This document shows, in pieces, positions 18,291-27,410 of a stretch of DNA of 64,000 bases. The notes beneath the pieces are model-generated. The model saw only the letters and a program-made list of their open reading frames with translations, ran no database searches and was not told the origin of the DNA. A program made the translations under genes and the position numbers. Each line of letters begins with the position of its first letter. The stretch's first letter is position 1. Origin of the DNA: Candidatus Hydrogenedentota bacterium (lineage in GTDB: Bacteria > Hydrogenedentota > Hydrogenedentia > Hydrogenedentales > SLHB01); NCBI GenBank assembly GCA_035416745.1, contig DAOLNV010000003.1, positions 92,346 to 156,345 of the forward strand. Reading direction: 5' to 3'.

Positions 18291-18614
18291 GGCCGGGATG
18301 TCAGATTTCGCACGTGTGAGAGCGGCCTCCAATCGCGGGAGTTTCCCCTTCTTAGCAGTTTGCTTGTTTTTCGCATTCTGTTGCCGCGGGTAGAAATATT
18401 TCTTCCCGAAGCAACACGCAAGCGGGTGGAAGTGTATAATTGATAGAGATTTGGGATGTGGGCGGCGAAATACCCGGACGGCGGCTCTTTTTGATAGAAT
18501 GAGGAGAAGTGCGGAAGGAGATGGTGACGCTCTGCGTCCGGGAGAGTAAGATATAAGGGCATTACGTGCTTCAGTTAGTGGGGCGGTATTTTGGAGGTCT
18601 GCTTGGGAAAGGCC
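18291..18614. other. AT-richer intergenic region upstream of the dockerin-like gene
   Basis: 324 bp without a gene. It is more AT-rich than its surroundings. A perfect -10 hexamer TATAAT lies at 18435-18440 and a TAGAAT at 18495-18500, but neither has a good -35 at 17 nt. A promoter for the downstream exported protein is likely here, with the exact site open. Confidence 0.4.
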
Positions 18615-20093
18615 ATGAAGCTGATGAAAGTAGAATACACATTTCGATTGAACGGCTATCTGTTGGGGACGCTCCTGATGCTTTGCCTGATTTCCCTGTC
18701 GGCGTTGGGTCAGAACCTGCTGGTGAATCCAAGCGCCGAGACCGGGGACCTGAGCGGCTGGAGCACGAGCGGGCCCGGCTGGAGCGCAGGCCCCGACCCG
18801 CAACCGTCCGGCGTTCTTGGGGGTGGCCGCGATGGCTGCGCCGTGTTCTTCACGGACGACGATTGGTGTACGCGAAGCCAGACCGTTAGCCTGTTGGCCC
18901 TCGGGTACACTGCGACGGAGTTGGACGCCGTGCCCAAGATCACGTTTTCAGAGTGGTTCCGCGGGTTTTCGACTCATTTCATACCCAATTACGCGGATAA
19001 GGCTTACTTACATGTAGAATTGCGCAAAACGGAGAATGGAGACCCCGTAGTTTCATACGATTCAGGCGAGTTCACCACCAGCGGCACGTGGGAGCAGAAA
19101 ACCGGCACGTTCAGCGGTTACGGCGCCGGTGTGCGATATGTTTATTGGGAGGATGGCGGGAAGGGCGCGGAGACAACCTCCGGTTCCACGGATGGCCCGG
19201 TATTGGATGAAGCGCTTCTCACCATTGCTGTCTCGCGGGCTACCCCGAAGTTGGTTGTCAGCAGAACCACCATCGATTTTGGGGCATTTTCGCGTTCGGG
19301 GGAATGGTCGCCTCCCCAAACGGTGACGATCACAAATACCGGCACTGTGGCGATGGCGGTCAATTTCTGCATTTGCGCGGGTGATTATGTTAGTTTTGCG
19401 CTGAAGAATGCCCCCGCGAATGATCCGATTGTTCCGGGCGGCAGCCTTCCTCTTAGCGTGGTATTCAGCCCGTTCCAGCTGGGGACGCGCTCGGCCACGT
19501 TGCGGGTCTATTCGGATGATCCAGGAAATCCAACGAAATCAATCACGCTTCGGGGTTTCGGAGCACCGGTATGCACGGGTATTACCCGATTGGATGATTC
19601 TCCAACAAGCGAGACGACGGTGCGTTTCAAGGTGAGTTTCAGCGACGGCGTGGTGGGAGTGGACAGCAGCGACTTTGTCATCGTGGAATCGGGGGTGACC
19701 GGGTCGTCACTTTCGGGCGTTGCACAAGGCGACGCCGATGGCAAGGACTGGATTGTGACGGTGGCGTTCGGCAGGGGACGGGGAACCGTGGGCATCAACC
19801 TTGTGGACAACAACACCATTGTTGCGGTCCTTTACGAGGTCGAGTACCCGTTGGGCGGGGCTGGCTCGGGAAACGGCAATTTTACGGGCGGGGAGACCTA
19901 TCAGTTTCTCGGAGCGGCGTCGCCTGACATCGACAGCAGCGGCGCGGTCAATGCCCGGGATATACAGCTGGTCATCAATGAAGTGCTTGAGCCGGGTTCG
20001 GCGCCTCCGGGGATGGATACGGACGTGGACGGCAATGGGTCAACCGGGGCTGAAGACGTGCAGTTGGTGACTAACGCAGCGCTGGACAGGTAG
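18615..20093 (+). CDS. Secreted protein with an Ig-like (ASH/choice-of-anchor D) domain and C-terminal dockerin-like repeats
   Basis: About 492 residues. The start is uncertain among TTG 18603 (5 nt after GGAGG), ATG 18615 and ATG 18624. A signal peptide (GYLLGTLLMLCLISLSALG) is followed by a carbohydrate-binding-like beta domain (about 25-200, NLLVNPSAETGDLSGW), then an ASH/choice-of-anchor D Ig fold (about 205-320). The C-terminus holds two calcium-loop repeats, DIDSSGAVNARD and DTDVDGNGSTGAED, matching the D-x-D-x-(N/S)-G-x6-D dockerin type I pattern. No cohesin is visible in the window, so the partner is unknown. The 3' end overlaps the convergent alpha-galactosidase by 23 nt. Confidence 0.8.
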   Translation: MKLMKVEYTFRLNGYLLGTLLMLCLISLSALGQNLLVNPSAETGDLSGWSTSGPGWSAGPDPQPSGVLGGGRDGCAVFFTDDDWCTRSQTVSLLALGYTATELDAVPKITFSEWFRGFSTHFIPNYADKAYLHVELRKTENGDPVVSYDSGEFTTSGTWEQKTGTFSGYGAGVRYVYWEDGGKGAETTSGSTDGPVLDEALLTIAVSRATPKLVVSRTTIDFGAFSRSGEWSPPQTVTITNTGTVAMAVNFCICAGDYVSFALKNAPANDPIVPGGSLPLSVVFSPFQLGTRSATLRVYSDDPGNPTKSITLRGFGAPVCTGITRLDDSPTSETTVRFKVSFSDGVVGVDSSDFVIVESGVTGSSLSGVAQGDADGKDWIVTVAFGRGRGTVGINLVDNNTIVAVLYEVEYPLGGAGSGNGNFTGGETYQFLGAASPDIDSSGAVNARDIQLVINEVLEPGSAPPGMDTDVDGNGSTGAEDVQLVTNAALDR

Positions 20094-22185
20094 GTCCTCC
20101 CGCCGGACAAGAGCCTTCGTATCGACGCCGCAGCACTGCCATCGCGGCGGCGTCTTTCATGGGCACGCCTATCTTGAGTAAGACGCATCCCCGAGCGGGC
20201 ACATTCAGGGCGAAAGCTTCCGTGTACTCGCCCAAATCTTTCCTGCGCCACAGGTCGCGGACCGGATGAGGGCCTGGGGGGAGTCCGGCGCCGGCCCACG
20301 ATACGTATACGCGCCGGGGCCCCGTCCTTGGGTCGAAATTGAAGAGGCCCACGGCACGGGTCCCGTCCCACAGGGGGCGAATCCAGACCTCGGTTGATGG
20401 GTCATTCGCCGGGAGCACGCGCCGAACGGGCGCTCCGAGTGGGTCTTGATGAATCGCGATCACCTCGGGGTTCTTGAGAAGCGCCAGGGTGAAAGAGTCC
20501 AATTGGCTCACGTCGCACCCGAGGAACATGGGGGAGGGGAGCAAGGCCCAGAGGGTGACGTGCGTCTGCTGTTCCCGCTCGTTGAGTTGTGTGTTGCGCA
20601 GTTCCTTCCCCCACCCAAGTTTGCCTAGGACCATCATATCGGCATCGTTCCAGTGGCCGGGCCGCGCGAACCGGGCGGGTTCGGCGGCTGCCAGGGCGTT
20701 GTGGAGCATGCCGGGCCAGGTATCGTCAATGTCCCGGCTTGTGCGCCAAAGATTGCCCTGAATATCCGGGTGGGCCGCCCATTGCCAGACGTTTGCTTCG
20801 CCGTACTGGCAAATGGCGTAGACCATATCACGGCCGCCGTCATCAATGGCTTGGCGCATGAGACGATAGGGGCGCATAAACATCTCCGGACCTTGGCCAT
20901 CGGCCACGCCGCTGTAGGAGCACCAATCATATTTGAGGAGGTCCATTCCCCACGCAGCGAAGGTCCGGGCATCCTGAAATTCATGTTCATAGCTGCCTTC
21001 GTATCCGGCGCAGGTTGTGCGGCCCGGGGATGCGTAGATGCCCGCTTTCAGCCCCGCGTTGTGGAGGTATCGGACGAGGCCGGGCATGTCCGGGAACTTG
21101 TCGTTGGGAATGATGGCGCCGTTGGCTTGGCGTCCACCAGCCCATCCATCATCGATGCACACGTACTGGAACCCGTAGTCGGCAAGGCGTGATGCGAGGA
21201 GGGCGTCAGCGGCTGCTCGGACTTTCGCATCGTCCACCGTTTCGCCCCATGCGTTCCAGGAATTCCAGCCCATGGGCGGGGTCAAAGCGAGGGAATACGG
21301 CGCGGCGACAAGCAGCATGGTTTGGCGGCTTCCGCCATGCTTGTTTCGGGCGCGTAACTTGAGGGTCCAAAGGCCGGCCTTCTCGAGGACGCCGGTGATA
21401 ATCCCGGTGTCCGCATTCACCGTTAGCCCCGGGGGCAGACCACGGGCTGTCGCGGAGATGGGCAACTCCCCGCCGCATGGAATCCGAAACAGAAACGGCC
21501 GGCCGGGAGTTGCGCCCAATACGCGGGGCGCGTTGATTTCGGGCGCTTGGGGCTGGCGGCAGGCGATTTCTGGAGTTTCCACGGGCGGGGGGGCCACAAT
21601 TCGCGGCGGTTCCGAGGCGTTCGGGTCGAGGAACAACAGAGCGCCCGCCCAGTTTGCGTGGTCGAGGTGGATGCCGTCTTCGGTCGGGTCCACGATAAGC
21701 GTCAGGCGGCTGGCCGATTCGAGTTTCACGTCGGCGAGAAGGGGTGTGTCGCCGCCCCGTAGGACGGGGCTTCTCCAACGGAGCGAATCATCCGCCCACA
21801 GCTCGAAGATGGCCGACCCGTTTGGCCCGGCCTCGTCATCAATGCCAACCATGGCCACGAACCGGTTGGTTCCCCCGTGGAGCTCGATGTGGCATTCGCT
21901 GAAGGCGTGGGTCCCCAAGCCGTGAAGATAGCGCGTGCCGCCCAGTCGCATCTCGTTTTGCCCTACGGACCGGCCTGCCCTGGGCTGGCCCCAGTCTTGC
22001 CGCGCGTGGGCAACGTCGAGAGCATCGAGCCATATGGCCCCTGTTGGGGCATGCTCACCTTCGAGAAATAGCGCCACCGGGGCGGGCACAGCACGCGGCG
22101 CAACAAGCAGCAGGAGACCGAGAACCGCACGGACACCGCAGGCGGGGACCAGGCCCGGAAACCGGGGTGTGTGTCGTTTGCACAT
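20071..22185 (-). CDS. Secreted alpha-galactosidase, GH27, with NPCBM and Ig-like domains
   Basis: 704 residues from the ATG at 22185. Signal peptide 1-33 (RAVLGLLLLVAPRAVPAP). An NPCBM galactose-binding-like domain follows (about 50-190, RYLHGLGTHAFSECHIEL), then a putative Ig domain (about 220-300, GLPPGLTVNADTGIITG). The GH27 (alpha/beta)8 barrel begins at TPPMGWNSWNAWGE (about 305) and has the nucleophile Asp420 in LLKYDWCSYSG and the acid/base Asp485 in SRDIDDTW. A beta-sandwich ends the protein. It removes terminal alpha-galactose (or alpha-N-acetylgalactosamine) from polysaccharide or glycoprotein side chains. The ribosome site is weak (GGCGG close to the ATG). The porin gene lies upstream behind its own terminator. 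Confidence 0.92.
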   Translation of the reverse strand: MCKRHTPRFPGLVPACGVRAVLGLLLLVAPRAVPAPVALFLEGEHAPTGAIWLDALDVAHARQDWGQPRAGRSVGQNEMRLGGTRYLHGLGTHAFSECHIELHGGTNRFVAMVGIDDEAGPNGSAIFELWADDSLRWRSPVLRGGDTPLLADVKLESASRLTLIVDPTEDGIHLDHANWAGALLFLDPNASEPPRIVAPPPVETPEIACRQPQAPEINAPRVLGATPGRPFLFRIPCGGELPISATARGLPPGLTVNADTGIITGVLEKAGLWTLKLRARNKHGGSRQTMLLVAAPYSLALTPPMGWNSWNAWGETVDDAKVRAAADALLASRLADYGFQYVCIDDGWAGGRQANGAIIPNDKFPDMPGLVRYLHNAGLKAGIYASPGRTTCAGYEGSYEHEFQDARTFAAWGMDLLKYDWCSYSGVADGQGPEMFMRPYRLMRQAIDDGGRDMVYAICQYGEANVWQWAAHPDIQGNLWRTSRDIDDTWPGMLHNALAAAEPARFARPGHWNDADMMVLGKLGWGKELRNTQLNEREQQTHVTLWALLPSPMFLGCDVSQLDSFTLALLKNPEVIAIHQDPLGAPVRRVLPANDPSTEVWIRPLWDGTRAVGLFNFDPRTGPRRVYVSWAGAGLPPGPHPVRDLWRRKDLGEYTEAFALNVPARGCVLLKIGVPMKDAAAMAVLRRRYEGSCPAGGPTCPALR

Positions 22186-22198
22186 AGCCGCCAAATGT

Positions 22199-22230
22199 AA
22201 AAGCCGGGCGGACGCGAAGTCCAGCCCGGC
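22199..22230 (-). terminator. Rho-independent terminator of the porin gene
   Basis: A GCCGGGC/GCCCGGC outer stem (22203-22209 and 22224-22230) with an inner GGAC/GTCC stem, followed on the minus strand by CTTTTAC. It lies between the porin stop at 22254 and the alpha-galactosidase start. Confidence 0.8.
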
Positions 22231-22253
22231 CTCTGAATCGTGTTTGCGGGGCG

Positions 22254-23819
22254 TCAGAACGTCAAGATGAACCACAAGAATACGTAGTCTGCATCGGCGT
22301 CGTCGGTACCGCCCATGAAAACGTTTCCGTTGGAGTACAGATAGTTGCCGTCCAACCCGTGATCCGAATCGTTGAAGAAGTGGGAGTAGAACAGCATGAT
22401 GGTGAGATTTTCGCTGTAGGCGTAATTGATGACATTCAGCCATTCCCACCCGATATTGTCGCCGGACTCCATAGTCCAGAAGCTCAGGTTTGGAGCGATC
22501 AGCACGCGATAGTTGCCGAGGGTGAAGTATGCCGGCCAATCAAAGGTTTCGTTGGCCCAGTAACGCCCGATCTGGGTCTTGACGGAAACCTTCTCAAGCG
22601 GTTTGAAGTCGACGCCGAGCGCCAGTTCCGAGAAGTTGGTCAGGCAGCCGTTGTCGTTTATGGCCGGGGCGTAATTTGTTTCGGAGAACAAGCGATTGAA
22701 CGATGCGCTCGCGTTGGGTTTGTCGAACGGGTTCAGCCATTCCCAGAAACTGATGTCGCGTTCGTCTTCGCCTCCCATGTATACCCCGAGCACATATGGC
22801 CGAGGTTTCCATGCGATATCAAAGGTGTACCCGATTTCCAGTTCGCCGGCCCATTGATCCCATTCCGCTTCGTTGTCGCCGTAGAAATATGGCTTGAACC
22901 GGAAGCCCAAGGCGTCCGCGTCACCGAACTGATAGGCCAGTTTCAGGTCGTAATCCAACGCGCCCCAGTTGCCCCATGCGCGCCCGCCCACCGTGTGCAG
23001 GTTGGTGGGGTCGTAGTCGTCGACACCGAACCAGTCTTCAATCCATTCGCCGAAGAAGCCAAGGTTTGTGTCCGACAACCGCCGTGCGTCGCGCAGCCAG
23101 TACCACCACAGGGCGAAATCGATGTTCTCCAGACCCGTGTAAGCGGCGCGCACACCGTAGAAGTCAACGTCCTCATCCTGTTCGATGGGTCCGCCTTCCG
23201 CGAGCTTGGTGGCGAAGGCGTCGACTTCAAACTGGTCGGTGGTGTAATTCAGGGAGATGCCATCCCACGAAATGCGCAGGGTTGGCGTGGCCCTGTCGCT
23301 GAGCAGCCAGCCTTCATCGAACCGCATGCGCTGGCGGCCGATGCGCGCACGCAGCGGCAGACCGCCAATCTCATTCATTTCGATGTAGGACTGGAGCAAT
23401 TCGACGTCGTCCGAGGTATCGGCGGGGCCGTCCGCACCGGTGATGTAGTTGCTGCGGAAGTCTTCACCCCACCACGCGAAGTCGTAGAATTCGATGACGC
23501 CATTCACGTTGTTGGTGAAATCAGCCTTGACGCCCAAGGTCGTCACCAATTCCGTGAACGTCCAATCGGAGCGCGCGTTGTCGTAATCGAAGAGACTACG
23601 GACGCCGAGCGCGTCGCCAATGGCCCGGCCGGGCAGGAACGCGGCCGGAATACGCACCTCGAGCGCCGGTCCGCCGCCGTATACCGCGGCATTGTTGAAC
23701 GAGCTCTTGTAATAACGTGCGCGAATATCGATGCGTCCGTACACCTGGACATTCTGCAACTCCGCATAGGCACTGCCTAGCAGGGCACACACGATAAGTG
23801 TGCAAATAACGATTCGCAT
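22254..23819 (-). CDS. Outer-membrane beta-barrel porin, alginate-export-like
   Basis: 521 residues. Signal peptide 1-19 (MRIVICTLIVCALLGSAYA). The mature part is a run of alternating aromatic beta strands with acidic turns (GRIDIRARYYKSS, WELLDRATP-like IGRQRMRFDEGWLLSD) and ends VFLWFILTF, with the C-terminal Phe that the Bam machinery recognises. The overall pattern and the N-terminal segment match the alginate export (AlgE-like) family. It probably lets anionic sugars or small solutes cross the outer membrane, in line with the flanking glycosidases, but the substrate is inference. A GGGGGAGGG site precedes the ATG. Confidence 0.85.
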   Translation of the reverse strand: MRIVICTLIVCALLGSAYAELQNVQVYGRIDIRARYYKSSFNNAAVYGGGPALEVRIPAAFLPGRAIGDALGVRSLFDYDNARSDWTFTELVTTLGVKADFTNNVNGVIEFYDFAWWGEDFRSNYITGADGPADTSDDVELLQSYIEMNEIGGLPLRARIGRQRMRFDEGWLLSDRATPTLRISWDGISLNYTTDQFEVDAFATKLAEGGPIEQDEDVDFYGVRAAYTGLENIDFALWWYWLRDARRLSDTNLGFFGEWIEDWFGVDDYDPTNLHTVGGRAWGNWGALDYDLKLAYQFGDADALGFRFKPYFYGDNEAEWDQWAGELEIGYTFDIAWKPRPYVLGVYMGGEDERDISFWEWLNPFDKPNASASFNRLFSETNYAPAINDNGCLTNFSELALGVDFKPLEKVSVKTQIGRYWANETFDWPAYFTLGNYRVLIAPNLSFWTMESGDNIGWEWLNVINYAYSENLTIMLFYSHFFNDSDHGLDGNYLYSNGNVFMGGTDDADADYVFLWFILTF

Positions 23820-23944
23820 GATTCCCTCCCCCTCTGTTCTGGTTCACCTTCCGCTTGGCGTATCCCCCCCAACAGCGGCGACACAGTGCGCCGCCCGGGA
23901 TACTCCCTTCCTGCGGATTGTTATACACCAACAAAGCGAAAAAG

Positions 23945-25273
23945 TCACGCTTTTCTCATATCAATTACGCGCTTGGCTTTGCCGGGGGACCGTTGGAGGG
24001 TTTGCGGGCTGACCAGCTCAACGCGGGCGCGAACGCCCGTGACTGACGCGATCTCTCTAACTATCCGTTCTTTAAGGACTTGCATCTCGCTCATCTTGTC
24101 CGAAAACAGCTCGGGACGGATTTCGACTCGTATGGTCACTTCGTCAAGAGCCCCTGGGCGTTCGATGACGATTTCGTAGTGGGGGGCGGTACCTTCGACC
24201 CTCAGGAGGGCTTCTTCAATCTGTGACGGGAAGACGTTCACGCCACGAATGATGAGCATGTCATCCGTGCGGCCGACAATGCGGCTCATGCGAATGCTGG
24301 TCCGGCCGCAGTCGCACGGGCAGGGGTCAAGGGCGGCGATGTCGCGTGTCCGGTAGCGGAGCACCGGAAACGCTTCTTTGGTGAGGGACGTGAAGATCAG
24401 TTCTCCGTAGCTGCCGTCGGTGATAGGTTCGAGGGTATCGGGGTCGACGCACTCGACGATGAAATGGTCTTCCTGTATGTGCATTCCCGCGCGGAGATGG
24501 CATTCTCCGCTGACGCCGGGCCCGATCACCTCGCTCAATCCGTAATTGTTGTACGCTTCGAGCCCCAACTGGGCCTCGATCTGGGTCCGCATGTCCTCGG
24601 TCCAGGGTTCGCCGCCGAAATGGGCGTACTGGAGCGGCAGGTCCGCCGGGGACATGCCTTGTTCACGGGCCACTTCCGCAATTTGCAGCGCATAGCTCGG
24701 CGTGCTGATGAGCACCTCTGCGTTGAGATCTCGTATGAGCAGGATCTGCCGCGGCGTGTTGCCGGAGGAAGCCGGGACGATCGCGGCGCCCACTCGTTCG
24801 ATACCGTAGTGCAGGCCGAACCCTCCCGTGAACAGGCCGTAACCGAAGGCGATATGCACGGTGTGGTGGGGCTGCAATCCCCCCGCAACCAGAAACCGCG
24901 CGCACAGATCGGCCCAGGTGCTGAGGTCCCCCGCCGTGTAGGCTACGAAGGTGGGTTTGCCGGTTGTGCCGGAAGACCCATGGTACCGGGCCACATCGCT
25001 GCGTGGCACGGCCAGAAACCCCAGAGGATAATGCTGCCGCAGGTCCTCTTTGGTCGTGAACGGCAGCCGGCGGACGTCGTCCAGCGTCTTGATGCTCTCG
25101 GGGCCGATGCCCCGTTTGGCGAACGCGTCCTTGTAGAAAGGGACGTTCGCGACACGCGCAACGGTCTGGCGAAGGCGCGCAAGCTGCAGTGTTTCCAAAT
25201 CTTTGCGCGGCATGGTCTCGGCTTTGGGGTCCCAAATGCGTTTCGGAATGACGTGTGACATAAGCGAATCCAT
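23945..25273 (-). CDS. paaK: Phenylacetate-CoA ligase (PaaK family), copy 2
   Basis: 442 residues from the ATG at 25273. An open frame extends upstream, but the family length and the sequence (HVIPKRIWDPKAETMPRKDLE) favour this start or the ATG at 25261. Adenylate-forming motifs: the AMP/phosphate loop YHGSSGTTGKPTFVAYT, NYGLSEVIGPGVSGEC, YRTRDIAALD and the C-terminal IVGRTDDMLIIRGVNVFPSQIEE with the PaaK C-terminal domain. It converts phenylacetate or a related aryl acid, ATP and CoA to the acyl-CoA. Its end (QRSPGKAKRVIDMRKA) closely resembles the copy at 27411-28742, suggesting duplication. Substrate range cannot be told. Confidence 0.92.
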   Translation of the reverse strand: MDSLMSHVIPKRIWDPKAETMPRKDLETLQLARLRQTVARVANVPFYKDAFAKRGIGPESIKTLDDVRRLPFTTKEDLRQHYPLGFLAVPRSDVARYHGSSGTTGKPTFVAYTAGDLSTWADLCARFLVAGGLQPHHTVHIAFGYGLFTGGFGLHYGIERVGAAIVPASSGNTPRQILLIRDLNAEVLISTPSYALQIAEVAREQGMSPADLPLQYAHFGGEPWTEDMRTQIEAQLGLEAYNNYGLSEVIGPGVSGECHLRAGMHIQEDHFIVECVDPDTLEPITDGSYGELIFTSLTKEAFPVLRYRTRDIAALDPCPCDCGRTSIRMSRIVGRTDDMLIIRGVNVFPSQIEEALLRVEGTAPHYEIVIERPGALDEVTIRVEIRPELFSDKMSEMQVLKERIVREIASVTGVRARVELVSPQTLQRSPGKAKRVIDMRKA

Positions 25274-25623
25274 GGGGGCGTGCCCTATTCCCCCGCCGGT
25301 CTTGAATTGTTTCCACAGCAGGCAGGGCGGTCTGCTGCCAATGATTCCTGGTTTATAAGGCGGAGCAGTAGAACACCATATGGCATGCCCGAATGTCAAG
25401 AACGCGGGATTCCCGAAAACGTGGGAGTGTACTGGGTGGACGCAGCCAGCGTCCTGGTGTCGCACCGGCGTGCTGGTCCGCGGGATTATCCGGTCCATGT
25501 CCGGCCCGTCTGACAAGTCCGGCCGTCGCTTGTTTTTGCGGTATACTGCGGCGGCGGGAGAGGGAAGGCGTTTGGCCCCCCGACGGTCTTCGATGGGGTG
25601 GCTGGTCTGTGGGAAAGAACAGT
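25274..25623. other. Divergent intergenic region, paaK copy 2 / exported protein
   Basis: 350 bp with no gene seen. A TATACT -10-like hexamer lies at 25542-25547, about 80 nt before the rightward ATG, but without a convincing -35. It should hold promoters for both flanking genes. Confidence 0.35.
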
Positions 25624-26781
25624 ATGCCACTAAAGAAATACTTGCTGTTCGCGCTGTTGTTCGGATTTGTGGCGTGGTCTGCCGCCGATGCCGGGGAGCA
25701 GAAGGCGGAACCACCATTTGACGTTGTCCCTCTGCAGGGCTCTGAAATCACGGCAGATACGGGGGAGAAGCCGCAGTCCAAGCTCTGGCTTCATGATGGC
25801 TGTTGGTGGGCTGTGTTTCCCAACGCCGCGGGTACGAATTTGTGGCGTTTGGACGATACGCGGTGGTCCTCCATGCTGCATCTGTCGGATTCGACCGATA
25901 CCCACGCAGACGCCAGGCGGGTAGGCGGGTTGGCGCATGTATTATTGCTTGGGAATGCCCGGTGTGAACTGGTTTCGCTCGAGTACAGCCCGGCCGCAAA
26001 GACCTATCATCTCTGGCCGAAATGCCCGGCGCCGGTGAGCTTCACGCTGGACGCCGGCGTGGAAACCGCCACCATCGATGTCGATTCTTCGGGGCGCATG
26101 TGGCTGGCTTCGGACGGGGAATCCGCGATCAACGTGCGATGGAGCGAGCCGCCTTACTCGAGCTGGAGCGCGCCCCTCGCGCTGGCAAACGGGGTGGGTG
26201 ACGACGATATTTGCGCCGTTGCCGCCTTTCCGAGCGGGGGCGCGGGTGTGCTCTGGTCAAACCAGAACACGAGACAGTTCGGTTTTCGGTTCCACCCCGG
26301 AGACGCTACCCCCGGAGCGTGGTCCGGCGACGAAACGCCCGCTGCCGCCTCGGGATTGCCCGTAGGCAGAGGAATGGCGGACGACCATCTGAATTGCGCC
26401 GTCGCCTCGGATGGTACGCTCTATGCCGCCGTAAAGACCAGCTACGATACGGACGGGTATGTAGTGATCGGCCTGTTGGTCCGAAGACCGTCGGGAGTGT
26501 GGGACGAGCTGTACCGCGTCGATGATGACGGCACGCGGCCGATCGCGCTCCTGAACGAGAAGAGCGGGTCGCTCCTGGTGGCGTACCGGCTCGGCGACGC
26601 GATTGTCTGCAGGGAATCGCCTCTGAACCCCATTGCGTTCGGTCCGCGTTGCACGTTGATGACCAAGGGCGCCGAGCGCCTGAACAACGTCACCAGCACC
26701 AAAGACAGTTTCAGTGATGATGTCGTGATTCTCGCCTCCACGGCCACTACTGCTGAGGGTGTGCGGATAAGACCGCGTTGA
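25624..26781 (+). CDS. Exported protein of unknown function, probable beta-propeller
   Basis: 385 residues from the ATG at 25624, chosen because it gives a clean signal peptide (MPLKKYLLFALLFGFVAWSAADA); a longer frame upstream has no such feature. No catalytic motif is recognised. The mature part repeats short W-rich blades (LWLHDGCWWAVFPN, MWLASDGESAINVRW, GVLWSNQNTRQFGF, TLYAAVKTSYDTDGY, GSLLVAYRLGDAIVC) spaced about 45-60 residues, suggesting a six- or seven-bladed propeller, as in sialidase-like or BNR proteins. The classical Asp-box (SxDxGxTW) is absent. Location: periplasm or surface. Its neighbours on both sides are leftward aryl-acid genes, so it is an independent unit. Confidence 0.65.
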   Translation: MPLKKYLLFALLFGFVAWSAADAGEQKAEPPFDVVPLQGSEITADTGEKPQSKLWLHDGCWWAVFPNAAGTNLWRLDDTRWSSMLHLSDSTDTHADARRVGGLAHVLLLGNARCELVSLEYSPAAKTYHLWPKCPAPVSFTLDAGVETATIDVDSSGRMWLASDGESAINVRWSEPPYSSWSAPLALANGVGDDDICAVAAFPSGGAGVLWSNQNTRQFGFRFHPGDATPGAWSGDETPAAASGLPVGRGMADDHLNCAVASDGTLYAAVKTSYDTDGYVVIGLLVRRPSGVWDELYRVDDDGTRPIALLNEKSGSLLVAYRLGDAIVCRESPLNPIAFGPRCTLMTKGAERLNNVTSTKDSFSDDVVILASTATTAEGVRIRPR

Positions 26782-26875
26782 GGGAAAGTATGTTGCGCCG
26801 GACTGGTCAGGCGCGTCTGGCGGCGCCCTCCGGGGTTTGGGGAAGGAGAAGCCGGGAAAAACATCCTGGCCTCGC

Positions 26876-26913
26876 AAAAAACGCCCCCGCGGGCATTGCT
26901 GTGCGCGGGGGCG
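26876..26913 (-). terminator. Rho-independent terminator of the iorAB-paaK-ACT operon
   Basis: A 10-bp perfect stem, CGCCCCCGCG (26882-26891) with CGCGGGGGCG (26904-26913), then TTTTTT on the minus strand (26876-26881). It lies 15 nt past the stop of the ACT gene. Confidence 0.92.
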
Positions 26914-26928
26914 GTTGACTGGCCGTTG

Positions 26929-27366
26929 TTATTTGCCGCGCGAATAGAGGGAGACGCTTTCGACGACGCCGACGCCCGCGGTCTGGAGTTTTGCGACCGC
27001 ACTGTCGGGGTCTTCGAATCGGAAGACCATGATGGCCTTGCCTTCGCGTCCGAATGTGAAGGCATACATGTACTCGATGTTGATATCGGCTTTATCGATG
27101 ACATCGAGGAGGTCGGCGAGACCGCCGGGCCGGTCTTCGACCTCGACGGCGACTACCTCGGTGGTGTTGACCACACATCCGGCCTTTTCGAGTACGTCCT
27201 TGGCTTTCTTCCAATCGCGCACGATCATGCGAAGGATTCCGAACTGCTCGGTATCGGCAAGGGAGAGGGTCATGATGGAAATGCCGGCGTCGGCCAGGGC
27301 CCGGCAGGGGACCTTGAGGTGTGCCGGCTTGTTTTCGAGGAACAAGGATAGTTGCGTGATCTTCAT
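26929..27366 (-). CDS. Tandem ACT-domain protein
   Basis: 145 residues: two ACT modules (about 1-65 and 70-140). The first starts MKITQLSLFLENKPAHL, the second VVAVEVEDRPGGLADLLDVI, with the Gly-Leu turn that binds amino-acid ligands at the dimer interface. It has no catalytic domain. Small double-ACT proteins of this kind commonly sit beside paaK and indolepyruvate oxidoreductase genes and are presumed to sense aromatic or branched amino acids. It is last in the iorA-iorB-paaK-ACT operon, 44 nt after paaK, followed by a strong terminator. What it regulates is unknown. Confidence 0.88.
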   Translation of the reverse strand: MKITQLSLFLENKPAHLKVPCRALADAGISIMTLSLADTEQFGILRMIVRDWKKAKDVLEKAGCVVNTTEVVAVEVEDRPGGLADLLDVIDKADINIEYMYAFTFGREGKAIMVFRFEDPDSAVAKLQTAGVGVVESVSLYSRGK

Positions 27367-27410
27367 AGCGACAGTCTCCTCATACGCCGGAGCGTATCCG
27401 GCATTCGTTT

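Noticed and set aside
22359..23780. A 473-codon frame opposite the porin
   Set aside because: The porin has a signal peptide, beta-strand pattern and terminal Phe; the reverse frame has none.
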